A stretch of 64,000 bases of DNA from Billgrantia bachuensis (GTDB lineage Bacteria > Pseudomonadota > Gammaproteobacteria > Pseudomonadales > Halomonadaceae), in contig NZ_JAAQTO010000013.1 in assembly GCF_011742165.1 (NCBI RefSeq), positions 293,908 to 357,907 on the forward strand, read 5' to 3'. The notes under the pieces are model-generated. The model ran no database searches. It saw nothing but the letters and a program-made list of their open reading frames with translations, and had not been told where the DNA came from. This document shows, one piece after another, positions 47,121 through 59,400 of this stretch (positions within the stretch are counted from its first letter, which is position 1; each line of letters starts with the position of its first letter). The translations under genes were made by a program, and so were the position numbers.

Positions 47121-48005
47121 ATGAGCGAGCCGTTTCGGCCGGGTGGCGATGGAATACGAACCCGCCTGTTCCAGATCATCTTCGAATCCGACACACCGCT
47201 GGCAAAGGGCTTCGATATCGCCCTGATCCTGGTGATCCTGGCCAGCGTACTGGTCGTCATACTCGATACCGTCAATCACTTGAGCGCGGCGTATGGCGAG
47301 TGGTTCTATTGGCTGGAGTGGGGGTTCACCATCGCGTTCACCGTCGAGCTGTTGGTCCGCCTGGTCATTCTCGACAAGCCGCTGCGCTACTTGCGCAGCT
47401 TCTATGGGATAATCGACGTGGTGGCGATCCTGCCCACCTGGCTGATGCTGCTGCTGCCCGGCACCCAGACGCTTGTCATCGTGCGCCTGCTGCGCGTGCT
47501 GCGCATCTTCCGCGTGCTGCGCCTGATGCAATTCGTCGGCGAGGGCCGCCTGCTGGTGGAAGCGCTACTACGCAGCTGGCACCAGATCTTTTTGTTCCTG
47601 TTCACCGTATTCCTGCTGGTGACCCTTTTCGCCAGCCTGGTGTACATGATCGAGCCGATCGAAGCCGGTTTCACCAGCATTCCCAAGGCGATCTACTGGG
47701 CCATCGTCACCCTGACCACGGTCGGCTATGGCGATATCGTCCCCATCACGCCACTGGGCCAGGCAATCTCGAATCTGGTCATGCTGATCGGCTACTCGAT
47801 CATCGCCGTGCCCACCGGGGTATTCTCTGCCGAGGTGATCCGCTCGATCCGCGCCGATCGTTACTCCGAACAGGCCTGCCCCGGCTGCGGCCACGACCGT
47901 CACGAGAAGCGCGCGCTTTACTGTCTCAAATGCGGCACCTGGTTGGACGAGGAAACTCCCGATCCCCACCTCGCCGAACGGGCAAGCGGCACGCCGAAGG
48001 ATTGA
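47121..48005 (+). CDS. Voltage-gated K+ channel-like protein with C-terminal zinc ribbon
   Basis: 294 residues. Six membrane segments with an arginine-rich S4 (VRLLRVLRIFRVLRL), a pore helix and selectivity filter TTVGYGD near residue 200, then S6. The C-terminal tail has two CxxC pairs (CPGCGHDRHEKRALYCLKCG) of a zinc ribbon, a plausible cytoplasmic sensor or tetramer contact. It probably forms a tetrameric potassium channel. The zinc ribbon is known from a subset of prokaryotic Kv-type proteins. Confidence 0.9.
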   Translation: MSEPFRPGGDGIRTRLFQIIFESDTPLAKGFDIALILVILASVLVVILDTVNHLSAAYGEWFYWLEWGFTIAFTVELLVRLVILDKPLRYLRSFYGIIDVVAILPTWLMLLLPGTQTLVIVRLLRVLRIFRVLRLMQFVGEGRLLVEALLRSWHQIFLFLFTVFLLVTLFASLVYMIEPIEAGFTSIPKAIYWAIVTLTTVGYGDIVPITPLGQAISNLVMLIGYSIIAVPTGVFSAEVIRSIRADRYSEQACPGCGHDRHEKRALYCLKCGTWLDEETPDPHLAERASGTPKD

Positions 48006-48020
48006 GCGACTGCGCCATGC

Positions 48021-48644
48021 TCACTCCCGGAACGGGGTGAGGTCGCCGCGCCCTTCGCGGACGATGGTCGGCGGCAGCTCGCGCAGGTCGATCACGCTGG
48101 TGGGCTCCAGGTGACAGGCGCCACCGTCGATGATCAGGTCCAGGTGGGCGACGTAGCGATCGCGGATCTCTTCCGGATCGGTCATCGGCAGCTCCTCGCC
48201 CACCGGGATCAGCGTCACGCTCATCAGCGGTTCACCCAAGGCCTCGAGCAGGGCCAGGGTGATACGGTGGTCGGGCACGCGCACGCCGATGGAGCGCCGC
48301 TTGGGGTGCAGCAGCAGGCGCGGCACCTCGGAGGTGGCGTTGAGGATGAAGGTGTAGGCACCCGGCGTGTTGGCCTTGAGCAGGCGGAACACGCTGTTGT
48401 CGACCTTGGCATAGGTACCGATGTCGGAGAGATCGGAGCACACCAGGGTGAAATTGTGCTTGTCGTCCAGCGAACGCAGCCACTTGATCTTCTCGATCGC
48501 TTTCTTGTCCCCCAGATGGCAGCCCAGGGCATAGCCGGAATCGGTGGGATAGGCGATCACGCCACCCTGGCGGACGATCTGCACCGCCTGGTCGATCAGG
48601 CGCTTCTGCGGGTTTTCCGGGTGGATCTGGAAGAACTGACTCAT
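48021..48644 (-). CDS. yciO: YciO-type threonylcarbamoyl-AMP synthase family protein
   Basis: 207 residues with the Sua5/YciO/YrdC fold: GGVIAYPTDSGYALGCHL, KANTPGAYTFIL and RSIGVRVPDH. The YrdC-type enzymes make threonylcarbamoyl-AMP for t6A in tRNA; YciO branch members are paralogs of weaker or unclear activity. It is followed on the same strand by rnm, as in the yciO-yciV cluster of other gammaproteobacteria, though here rnm is upstream. Confidence 0.9.
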   Translation of the reverse strand: MSQFFQIHPENPQKRLIDQAVQIVRQGGVIAYPTDSGYALGCHLGDKKAIEKIKWLRSLDDKHNFTLVCSDLSDIGTYAKVDNSVFRLLKANTPGAYTFILNATSEVPRLLLHPKRRSIGVRVPDHRITLALLEALGEPLMSVTLIPVGEELPMTDPEEIRDRYVAHLDLIIDGGACHLEPTSVIDLRELPPTIVREGRGDLTPFRE

Positions 48645-48680
48645 GGTGAGATTTCCTGACGTTTCGTTTTTCGCTGCCCA

Positions 48681-49610
48681 CTATAGCGCGCCGGAGGCGG
48701 CCGCGTCGCAGCCCGCCGCGACGAAGCCGGCCAATCGCGGGTGGGTCCATACCGGGGGCACCGTGGTGCGTGGCGGTGGGCTCATGCTACCCGGGGCCAG
48801 GTGGCCGCCGGGAAAATGGAAGTCGCTGCCGAGCGAAGCATACAGCTCTCGCTCGGCGAGCTGGCGGGCCAGGTCGCGGGTGACGTCGCCATTCTGGAAG
48901 CCGCTGACCAGCTCGGCGGCCTGGCCACCGGCGGCGGCGAAGTCGTCCAGCAACTGCCCCCGCTTGCGCCGGGTCAGGCCGTAGCGCAGGGGATGCGCCA
49001 GCACTGCCACACCGCCCGCCTCGACCACCCAGCCCACCACTTCGGCCAGGACAGGCCAGTGCGCCTTGACGTCGCCCGCCTTGCCGCTGCCGAGATGTTT
49101 GCGAAACGCCGTGGCCATGTCGGGTACCAGCCCCGCCGCCACCAATGCCCGGGCGAAGTCGGGCCGCCCTAGCGGGCGATAGGGCCCGGCCTGCTCGCGA
49201 GCCTTGGCCAGGGCATCGTCGAGCCCGACCTTTTCCATGCGCCTCGCGATCACTTCGGCGCGCGCATCGCGCGCGCGAGCCTGCGCCTCGAGGCCTTCGC
49301 CAAGCGCACCGCGAGCCCCTTGCGGCAACAGCCCGACCACATGGATGCCGATGCCTTGCCAGCGGGTCGAGAGTTCCGCCGCCGGCAACAGGCCCACGCC
49401 CAGGCGCCTCGCCGCCTCGCTGGCCTCGGCCACGCCGGCTACGGTGTCGTGATCGGTCAGTGCCATCAGCGTCACGCCGCGCTCGGCACACAGGGCAACG
49501 ACCTCGGCGGGCGCCAGGGCACCGTCCGAAGCGGTGGAATGCATGTGCAGGTCGACCCCCAGGGGGATGGGGTCACCGACGAAACGCTCGGGCAGACAGG
49601 GCTTTGGCAT
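48681..49610 (-). CDS. rnm: PHP-domain 5'-3' exoribonuclease (RNase AM)
   Basis: 309 residues from the ATG at 49610. PHP metal motifs are [20 protein letters not shown] and C-terminal SDFHFPG; a helical insertion lies in the middle. The E. coli homolog YciV/TrpH removes nucleotides from the 5' end of rRNA precursors and short RNAs. The gene lies 36 bases before yciO in the same direction. Confidence 0.92.
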   Translation of the reverse strand: MPKPCLPERFVGDPIPLGVDLHMHSTASDGALAPAEVVALCAERGVTLMALTDHDTVAGVAEASEAARRLGVGLLPAAELSTRWQGIGIHVVGLLPQGARGALGEGLEAQARARDARAEVIARRMEKVGLDDALAKAREQAGPYRPLGRPDFARALVAAGLVPDMATAFRKHLGSGKAGDVKAHWPVLAEVVGWVVEAGGVAVLAHPLRYGLTRRKRGQLLDDFAAAGGQAAELVSGFQNGDVTRDLARQLAERELYASLGSDFHFPGGHLAPGSMSPPPRTTVPPVWTHPRLAGFVAAGCDAAASGAL

Positions 49611-49724
49611 GACGCAGGCAGGCAACTTTGTCAAAATGATGGCCCAATGGTGCGCGCCCGACGACGGTCGGTCAACGCACCTGGAGCCCGCGGTGATACC
49701 GCGCTTGCCAGAGGAAACGTTGCG

Positions 49725-50024
49725 ATGCTGTATGCCATCATCAGTGAAGACGTGAAGAACAGCCTGGAGCGCCGCCTGGCCGCCCGCCCCGACCATCTGG
49801 CCCGCCTGGAGAAGCTGCGCGACGAGGGCCGCCTGGTGCTGGCCGGCCCGCATCCCGCGGTGGATGCCGAGAACCCCGGCGATGCCGGCTTCAGCGGCAG
49901 CCTGGTGATTGCCGAGTTCGACAACCTCGAGACCGCTCAGGCCTGGGCCGACGCCGACCCCTACATGATCGCGGGAGTCTATGCCAAGGCGACCGTGAAG
50001 CCGTTCAAGAAAGTGCTGCCCTGA
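49725..50024 (+). CDS. yciI: YciI-like protein
   Basis: 99 residues from the ATG at 49725 (GAGGAAACG upstream). Ferredoxin-like fold with [15 protein letters not shown], the [19 protein letters not shown] core containing the conserved His-Asp/Glu elements, and DPYMIAGVY near the C-terminus. The role is unresolved; YCII proteins act as hydrolases or dehalogenases in other settings. Divergent from rnm. Confidence 0.92.
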   Translation: MLYAIISEDVKNSLERRLAARPDHLARLEKLRDEGRLVLAGPHPAVDAENPGDAGFSGSLVIAEFDNLETAQAWADADPYMIAGVYAKATVKPFKKVLP

Positions 50025-50047
50025 CAGCCCCTCCCGACGAGCCCCGA

Positions 50048-50085
50048 TTATCCACAGGAGACTTGCTCACAGCTTCTGTGGATAA
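50048..50085. promoter_or_regulatory. Pair of inverted perfect DnaA boxes
   Basis: TTATCCACA at 50048-50056 and TGTGGATAA at 50077-50085, two perfect DnaA boxes on opposite strands, between yciI and mnmC. They could let DnaA act on mnmC transcription or titrate DnaA. No AT-rich unwinding region or replication gene is near, so this is not an origin. Confidence 0.65.
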
Positions 50086-50188
50086 CGCTGTTGAAACGCC
50101 GCGGATGGCTTGCTCGATGCGCCATGCCACGCCGCCGTGGGGTCTTCGATCAATATTTGAGCAGCCGTGCCAGGCTCTGGAGAAGTTC

Positions 50189-52198
50189 GTGACCGTTAGT
50201 GCCCTTCCGCCATTGGCCGGTCTCGAGTCCGCTCGACTCGACTGGCGCGGCGACGATACCGGCGAGAGTGCCCCGCTCTCGACGCAGTTCGATGACGTCT
50301 ACTTCTCGCGCCACGACGGCCGGGCGGAAACCGAGCATGTCTTCGTGCAGGGCAATGCCCTGCCCCGACGCCTTGCCGCCTGGACGGCCAGGCGCCCCTT
50401 CGTGATCGGCGAGACCGGTTTCGGCACCGGGCTCAACATGCTCTGCGCCTGGGCCTGCTTCGACGCGCACGCCCCGCCCGGGGCACGGCTGCATCTGGTT
50501 TCCACCGAACGCTATCCGCTGCGCCGCGACGACCAGATTCGCGCTCTGGCCGCCTGGCCGGACCTGGCCCCCCGCGCCGAGCGGCTGGTTCGTCAGTGGC
50601 CCCAACCAGTAGCGGGGGTGCATCGGCTTTGGCTCGATGAAAGGGTCACGCTGGACCTGCACTTCGGCGATGCCGCCGAGCGCCTGGCGCTGCTCGAAGG
50701 CCAAGTCGACGCCTGGTTCCTGGACGGCTTCGCCCCGGCCAAGAACCCGGAGATGTGGCGCGCCGAGCTGTTTGCCGCCATGGCGGCCCGCTCGCGGCCG
50801 GGAGCCACCTTCGCCACCTTCACCTGCGCCGGGGTGGTCAAGCGCGGGCTGGCCGGGGCCGGTTTCGCCTGGCGCAAGGTGCCGGGGTTCGGGCGCAAGC
50901 GCGAGATGCTGGCGGGCGAAATCGCCTCGCCGCCCGATGACACGCGCCGTGAGCAGGCCCCCTGGTTCAGCCCGCCGCCGGCACGGCCGCCGCACCACGT
51001 GGCAGTGATCGGCGCCGGCATCGCCGGTGCCAGTACCGCCGCCGCCCTGGCCCGGCGCGGCATCGCGGTGACGCTGATCGACCGCTTCGACCGGGCCGAG
51101 TTGGGTACCACGCACCTGCAGGGCGCGCTCTACGTCAAGCTGGCGGTCGAGACCAACCTGCAGAGTCGCGCTTATCTCGCCGGCTTGCTACACAGCCGGC
51201 GCTGGCTGGAGCACCTCGATCCCGATCGGTCGCTGTGGCAACCCAGCGGTGTGCTGCAGCTGGCCCTGAGCGAGAAGGAGCAGGTGCGCCAGGCGCGTTT
51301 CTTGGCCAACCATTGCCTGCCGAAAAGCGTGGTGCGCGGTCTCGATGCCGAGGCGGCCAGCGCCGCCGCCGGCATTCGTATCGACGCCTCTGCGCTCGAC
51401 TATCCCGATGCCGCCTGGATCAGGCCGCTGGCGCTGTGCGTGCGTCTGGCCCGGACACCGGGCGTCAGCTTTCGCCTTGGCGAGGTGACGGCGCTGCAAC
51501 GCCATGAGGCGGGCTGGACCCTGGCCCTGGCCGACGGAGCATGCGTCGAGGCCGACCAGGTAGTGATCGCCGCCGCCAGCGAAGCGGCCAGGTTCGCCCA
51601 GACCGCGGCGCTGCCCCTGCAGCCGGTGCGCGGCCAGGTCAGCCAGCTCGCGTTACCGAAAGGAGCCCCGGCGCTGGGTCGCGTGGTATGTGCCGGCGGC
51701 TACGTGCCGCCGCCGGCGGACGGCGTGCTCAACTTCGGCGCCACCTTCGGCCCGGGCGACACCGACACGGCGGAGCGCGAGGCCGACCACGCCGCCAACC
51801 TGGCCGAACTCGAGCGGGGGCTGCCCCACTTCGCGGCGGCGCTGCGCGAGGCCGGTGCCGACTTGTCGCCCCAACGGCTCACGGGACGCGTCGGCGTTCG
51901 CGCGGCAAGCCCCGACAAGTCGCCCTATGCCGGGCCAGTGCCCGACGTCGCCGCCTGGCGCGAGGATTACGCCGTGCTGGCCAAGGACGCCACTCGGGTG
52001 CCGAACATTGCCGGGCGCCACCATTCCGGCCTATGGATCAGCGCCGCCCACGGCTCGCGCGGCATGGCCAGCGCGCCGCTGTGCGCCGAGCTGATCGCCT
52101 CACGCATTTGCGACGAACCGCTGCCGCTGGAGTGGCCGCTGGTGGATCACCTGCATCCGGGCCGGCGGGTCATTCGTGAGCTGGTTCGTAGGCAGTAG
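50189..52198 (+). CDS. mnmC: Bifunctional tRNA 5-methylaminomethyl-2-thiouridine modification enzyme
   Basis: 669 residues from GTG 50189, with GGAG 6 bases upstream, matching the family length; the frame is open to 50063 but crosses the DnaA boxes. The N-terminal MnmC2 methyltransferase (about 1-240) has FVIGETGFGTGLNML and VDAWFLDGFAPAKNPEMW. The C-terminal MnmC1 FAD oxidoreductase (about 270-665) has VAVIGAGIAGASTAAALARR and HGSRGMASAPLCAEL. Together they turn cmnm5 into mnm5 at tRNA wobble uridines. Confidence 0.95.
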   Translation: MTVSALPPLAGLESARLDWRGDDTGESAPLSTQFDDVYFSRHDGRAETEHVFVQGNALPRRLAAWTARRPFVIGETGFGTGLNMLCAWACFDAHAPPGARLHLVSTERYPLRRDDQIRALAAWPDLAPRAERLVRQWPQPVAGVHRLWLDERVTLDLHFGDAAERLALLEGQVDAWFLDGFAPAKNPEMWRAELFAAMAARSRPGATFATFTCAGVVKRGLAGAGFAWRKVPGFGRKREMLAGEIASPPDDTRREQAPWFSPPPARPPHHVAVIGAGIAGASTAAALARRGIAVTLIDRFDRAELGTTHLQGALYVKLAVETNLQSRAYLAGLLHSRRWLEHLDPDRSLWQPSGVLQLALSEKEQVRQARFLANHCLPKSVVRGLDAEAASAAAGIRIDASALDYPDAAWIRPLALCVRLARTPGVSFRLGEVTALQRHEAGWTLALADGACVEADQVVIAAASEAARFAQTAALPLQPVRGQVSQLALPKGAPALGRVVCAGGYVPPPADGVLNFGATFGPGDTDTAEREADHAANLAELERGLPHFAAALREAGADLSPQRLTGRVGVRAASPDKSPYAGPVPDVAAWREDYAVLAKDATRVPNIAGRHHSGLWISAAHGSRGMASAPLCAELIASRICDEPLPLEWPLVDHLHPGRRVIRELVRRQ

Positions 52199-52201
52199 AG
52201 G

Positions 52202-54603
<2,402 letters not shown>

Positions 54604-54614
54604 TTACCAAAGCA

Positions 54615-54647
54615 ACAACCCCCGTGGGGCTGCCTCACGGGGGTTGT
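54615..54647 (-). terminator. Terminator between zipA and ligA
   Basis: ACAACCCCCGTG pairs with CACGGGGGTTGT around a nine-base loop; on the minus strand it is followed by TGCTTTGG, a weak T tract, so termination may be partial. Confidence 0.7.
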
Positions 54648-54688
54648 CATTCAGCTTCCAGCTTACGGCTTACAACTTACGGCTTTAG

Positions 54689-56236
54689 TTAGTTCACCTG
54701 GTAACGGTTGAGGCGGTTGCGGCGCTCGAACTCCTGCACGCGCTGGCGGGCGAACTCCACGGTTTGCGCGGTCATGACGCTGCGGTTTTCGTCCTTCAGC
54801 TCGCCGCCCAGATTGCGCACGATGACCATGGCGGTCTCGACCATCGCCTCGAAGGCCGCCGCGGTATCCAGCGCTCCGGGAAGCGGCATCAGCAGGGTGA
54901 TGCCCGGCGTGCGGAACTCGTCCATCGCCTCGATCGGGAAGGTCCCCGGCTTGACCACGTTGAGCATCGAGAATTGCAGCTCGCTGTCGGGGTCCTCGGT
55001 CTCGAAGCGGTGGAAGATGCCCATGTCGCTGCTGTAGCGCAGGCCACAGGCCAGCATCAGGTTGAGCAGTGCTTCTCCGGAGAAGCCCTCCTCGTCGCGC
55101 GACAGCACACTGATGACGATGATCTCGTCGGCCTGGCTCAGGGTGTCGCGGGCACGCTCGGCACTGACATTGTGACGCAGCGCCCGGGCCAGTGTGGGGT
55201 GGGCGCGTACGACGTCGTCATCGTCGTTGACCGCTTCGGCCGCCGCGGTCGTCGGTTCGCCATGGTCGGACGCCGCCGGCTCGGCATAGGCCGAACGGTC
55301 GCGTTCTGCCGCTCGTGAGCGCGGCGGCGCGAACAGCGGGTCATCGTCGTCGGCCTGCTCGATGGCCTCGGCTTCCAGGCGCTGGCGCTCGGCCTCCTTG
55401 GCGGCCTGGGCCTCGGCGGCCTCGCGGCGTTGCTGAGCTTCGCGTGCGGCCTTCTCGGCACGTGCCTGCTCGCGGCGCGCCTTCTCTTCACGCTTCTGTT
55501 CGCGGCGTTTGGCCATGCGCTGCTGCATGGAGAGCCCAAAGCGCTGGACCGACTCGCCCATGCGGCGAGAACCGCTCTTGAACGAATCGCCCATGCCTTC
55601 GAGGTCGACCAACCGATAACGCTCGTCGTCGTCATGGTGGGGATCGTGGTCGGCGGGATCGGCAGCCAACGGCTCGCTCTCTGCGACCGGTGCCTCTTCT
55701 TCCAGAGCGGAAAGGGTCGGCTCTTGGCGCGCCTGTGGTTCGTCCCGTGCCGGCGAAGCCGCTGCGGGCGCTTCCTCTACATCCCTTCCTTTATCCCTTC
55801 CTTTATCCCTTCCACTCGCCTGAGCCGTGACGGGCTCGGCCGAGGGCGACTCTTCCGGCATGGCTGAAGCCACCGGACGCGTCGTCGCAGTGGCACCGGA
55901 GTCGGGGTTCGGCATGGGTCTGGAGTCGATACTGCCACCCTTCAGGCCAGCGAGCACCCGCGAAGGCCCGGGATGTTCCTGGCGTTCGAGCTTGGGTTTC
56001 GCTTGCACCTGGGTATAGCTGGCAGGCCTGACGATACGGGCGCCGCCATTGGGCAACTCCGGATTGTCGTTGCCTTCAGCATCGGCCGCTGCCTGGCCAT
56101 TGCCTGGATTGTTGTTATCCCCTACCTGGTCCAGGCGGGGCACTCGGCGCTGACGCTTGAGGCGACGCACACCATCTATCACGATGAGCGTTACCAGGGC
56201 CAGCCCCAGAATGATCAGCCATTCTCTAAGTTCCAT
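54689..56236 (-). CDS. zipA: Cell division protein ZipA
   Basis: 515 residues, long for the family (E. coli about 330). N-terminal membrane anchor (LREWLIILGLALVTLIVIDGVRR), a very long Pro/Ala/Glu-rich linker with a coiled-coil KREQKREEKARREQARAEKA region, and the C-terminal FtsZ-binding domain (about 375-510: IIVISVLSRDEEGFSGEALL, GIFHRFE, PGTFP). ZipA tethers FtsZ to the inner membrane. A GRDK repeat in the linker reflects a 12-bp tandem repeat. Confidence 0.95.
   Translation of the reverse strand: MELREWLIILGLALVTLIVIDGVRRLKRQRRVPRLDQVGDNNNPGNGQAAADAEGNDNPELPNGGARIVRPASYTQVQAKPKLERQEHPGPSRVLAGLKGGSIDSRPMPNPDSGATATTRPVASAMPEESPSAEPVTAQASGRDKGRDKGRDVEEAPAAASPARDEPQARQEPTLSALEEEAPVAESEPLAADPADHDPHHDDDERYRLVDLEGMGDSFKSGSRRMGESVQRFGLSMQQRMAKRREQKREEKARREQARAEKAAREAQQRREAAEAQAAKEAERQRLEAEAIEQADDDDPLFAPPRSRAAERDRSAYAEPAASDHGEPTTAAAEAVNDDDDVVRAHPTLARALRHNVSAERARDTLSQADEIIVISVLSRDEEGFSGEALLNLMLACGLRYSSDMGIFHRFETEDPDSELQFSMLNVVKPGTFPIEAMDEFRTPGITLLMPLPGALDTAAAFEAMVETAMVIVRNLGGELKDENRSVMTAQTVEFARQRVQEFERRNRLNRYQVN
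55781..55813. repeat. 12-bp tandem repeat within zipA
   Basis: ATCCCTTCCTTT is repeated 2.75 times on the plus strand, encoding GRDKGRDKGRD in the ZipA linker. Twelve-base units keep the frame, so copy number could vary without loss of ZipA. Confidence 0.85.
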
Positions 56237-56461
56237 GGGTCGTCTTGCCTATCACTAGGGCGCCATGCCGGATGGATGTTCGTGAACAGCATAGCGCGAT
56301 TGGCAGAAAAAGGGCCACTTTTTTTGTTTGTCAAGCCCCGGCATTATCGCCTGAGAGTCAAATCGACCCTGCGCCTTTCCCTGTCAATTCGCTTTTTTAA
56401 TCTGCGGTATGACCGTGATGTGTCTTCTGATATCGCGTTTGTCGCCCGCTTGCAAGTCCTT

Positions 56462-59400
56462 TCAAGCCTCGGCCAGAGCCGCCGCCTCTTCTACCCCGAC
56501 AGCTACCAGCCGCGAGACACCGGGTTCTTGCATGGTGACCCCCATTAATCTTTCGGCGGCCTCCATGGCGATCTTGTTATGGGTGATATAGATGAACTGC
56601 ACCGACTCGGACATGTCCTTCACCAGTTTGGCATAGCGTCCGACATTGGCATCATCGAGCGGCGCATCGACTTCGTCGAGCATGCAGAAAGGCGCCGGAT
56701 TGAGCTGGAAGATAGCGAAGACCAGCGACAGGGCCGTCAATGCCTTTTCCCCACCGGAGAGAAGATGAATGGTGCTGTTCTTCTTTCCGGGAGGGCGCGC
56801 CATGATGGCCACCCCGGTGTCGAGCAAATCCTCGCCAGTCAGCGTCAACCATGCGGTTCCACCACCGAAGACTCGCGGAAAAAGCGACTGCAGGCCTTGG
56901 TTGACTCGCTCGAACGTGTCACGGAAACGGGTGCGGGTCTCCTGGTCGATGCGACGTATTGCCCGCTCCAGCGTATCCAGCGCCTCGTTGAGTTCCGACT
57001 GCTGCGCCTCGAGATAGTTGCGTCGCTCGGCCTGCTGGTCGTACTCCTCGATGGCCGCGAGGTTGATGGCGCCGAGACGGCGGATGCGCTCGCCGACCTC
57101 CTCCAGGCGGGTCTGCCAGGCCGATTCGGTGGCGTTGGGGTCCAGGTTCTCTTCCAGCGCCGCGGCCTGGTGGCCCAGTTCGGCGAGCTGTTCGTCCTGA
57201 GTCTCGGCCTTCAGCGCCAGCGCCTGCACCTGCATGCGCGCCTCCTGCAGGCGCTCGCGGATACCCTCGAGGTTGCGCTCGTGGTTCTGCCGCGCCAGCT
57301 CGTCCTCGCGCAGCCGCTCCACCAGTTCGGCGGCACGCGCCTTGGCCTCGTTGAGCGAGCGTTCGTCGCCTTCGCGCCGGTGCAACAGCTCGTCAAGCTT
57401 CTCGCGCTGCTCCTCGTCGGGCTCGCGCAGTTGCTCGAGGGTCTCGGTCAGCTCCTCGCAACGCGCCAACAGGCGCTCGCGGGCTTCAAAGCTGCGCCCC
57501 TGCTGCTCGGCCAGGCCGGCACGCTCGGTGGAGAGCCGCTGGTGCTCCAGCGCCAGCTGCTGCACCCGCTCGTTCAGCGGACGCTGCCGCGCGCGCAGGG
57601 CGGCCAAGCGTTCGCGAGCTTCACTGCGCGCCCGCTCCAGCCGCTCGCGCTGCTCGGCGCCCTCCTCCAGCCGCGCCATGGCCTGCTGCCACTGCTCGCG
57701 CGCCTCTTCGATGGTCAGCCGCGCCTCCTCGCGGGCTTCGTCCAACCCCGCCAGCTCCTCGGCCAGCTCTCCGGCACGGCCCTGCAGATGCTCCAGGCGG
57801 CTGGCCAGGCCGCTGTCCTGCACCGCCAGTTGCTGCTGTTCGCCGGCCAGGTGCCGCTCCTCCTGACGAATGGCATCGAGATCGCGCTCGGCTTGCTCGG
57901 CGCGTTCGCGTTCCACCTCGATCGCTTGGTCGCGTGCCGCCAGGCGAGTCTCGATCTCGTCGAGTTCGAGCGCCGCCTCTTCGAAGCGACGACGACTGAC
58001 CAGCAGCGCATCGGGCCCGGCCCCCTCGCCGCGATGGCGTACCCAATCGCGCCCCAGCCACAGGCCCTGCGGCGTGATCAGGCTCTCGCCCGCTGCCAGG
58101 CTTTCACGCTCGGCCCAGGCCTGCCGGTCCTCGTCCACGCAGCGGATCGGTGCCAGCCAGGCCGCGGCGGCGCCGGCGCCGCGCACCCGGGCGGCCAGGC
58201 TGTATGGCTGAAATTCGACAGTGGCATCGGGCGACAGCGCGCCCAGCTCGGCGGGCGGCGTGGCGCTGGCCTCGCGGGCGCGCTCGGGGTCGGCGAGCCG
58301 CGCCTTGAGCCAGGGTGCCAGCACCCAGGAGACGCTCGCTTCCCAGCCGGGATCGACGTCGAGTGCCTCGCCCAGCCGCGGCGCCTCGCCCAGGCCATGG
58401 GTCTGCAGATGCTCCGCCAGCGCTTCGTCGGGATCGGTGAGTGCAGCCTGGATCAGGGCCTCGAGCGAGGCCAATTCGCCCTGCAGCGTACTGCGCCGGG
58501 CGCGCTCGGATTCGCGTTCACGCTCCAGCGTGGCCGCCGTCTCGCGGGCACTATCGCGACTGCTCTGGAGCTGCTCACGGCGGGCTTCGACGCTCTCCTG
58601 TTCGAGGGCGAACTCGGCCAGACGCTCCTTGAGTTCGTTGCGCCGGGCGGTCAGCTCGCCCAGGTCCGGCAGCTCTTGCTGCTGCTGGCGGCGACGCTGG
58701 GCATCGGCCTCGAGCCGGGCCAGGCGGTTCTCGAGTTCGCGCAGGCGGTCCTGACTGCGCTCTGCGTCGCGGCTGGCCTCGCGCCAGCCTTCGCTGAAGG
58801 TCTCGAAGGCCTGTTCGGCCTCTTCGGCGGCAGGCTCGGCCTCTTCCAGCATCGCCTCCAGCTCGGCGAGCTGTTCTGCCAGCTCTTCCTGTTCCGGCGC
58901 CAGGGTCTCGAGCCGTTCGTCGAGCCGCACCAGGCGTTCACGGTCGTCCTCGCCCAGACGGTCGAGCTCGGCCAGTTCGCGCTGGGCGCTCTCCAGGTCG
59001 CGGGCCAGTTGCCCCTCGCGACTCCGCGCGTGCTCCAGGCTCTGCTCTAGCCGGGCGATGGCGCCCGAGGTCTCGAAGAAGCGCGCCTGGCGCGCCTCCA
59101 GGGTCTCGGCCAGCTTGTCGTGATCGGCGCGTGCCTCCTCGAGGCGGGTCTCGCACTGGCGCAGGCCAAGGATCTCGCGCTCGACGGCGGTTTCCAGCTC
59201 GCGAACGCGATGCTCCTCCTCATGCTGGCGGGCACGTAGGGCCCGGCCGCGCAACAGGGCCAGCTCGCCCTTGAGCCGGTGCTCCTCCTCCTTGAGGGTC
59301 TGGTAGCGCCGCGCGGCCTCGGCCTGGCGACGGAGGCGTTCGAGCTGCTTGTCGAGTTCCTCGCGAATGTCATCCAGGCGCTCGAGGTTCTCGCGGGTGC

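Noticed and set aside
50048..50085. Replication origin
   Set aside because: Two DnaA boxes only; no AT-rich unwinding element, dnaA, gidA or parAB nearby.
56579..59050. 823-codon plus-strand frame inside smc
   Set aside because: It is antisense to smc; the long frame follows from GC-biased codon positions of the coiled-coil gene.
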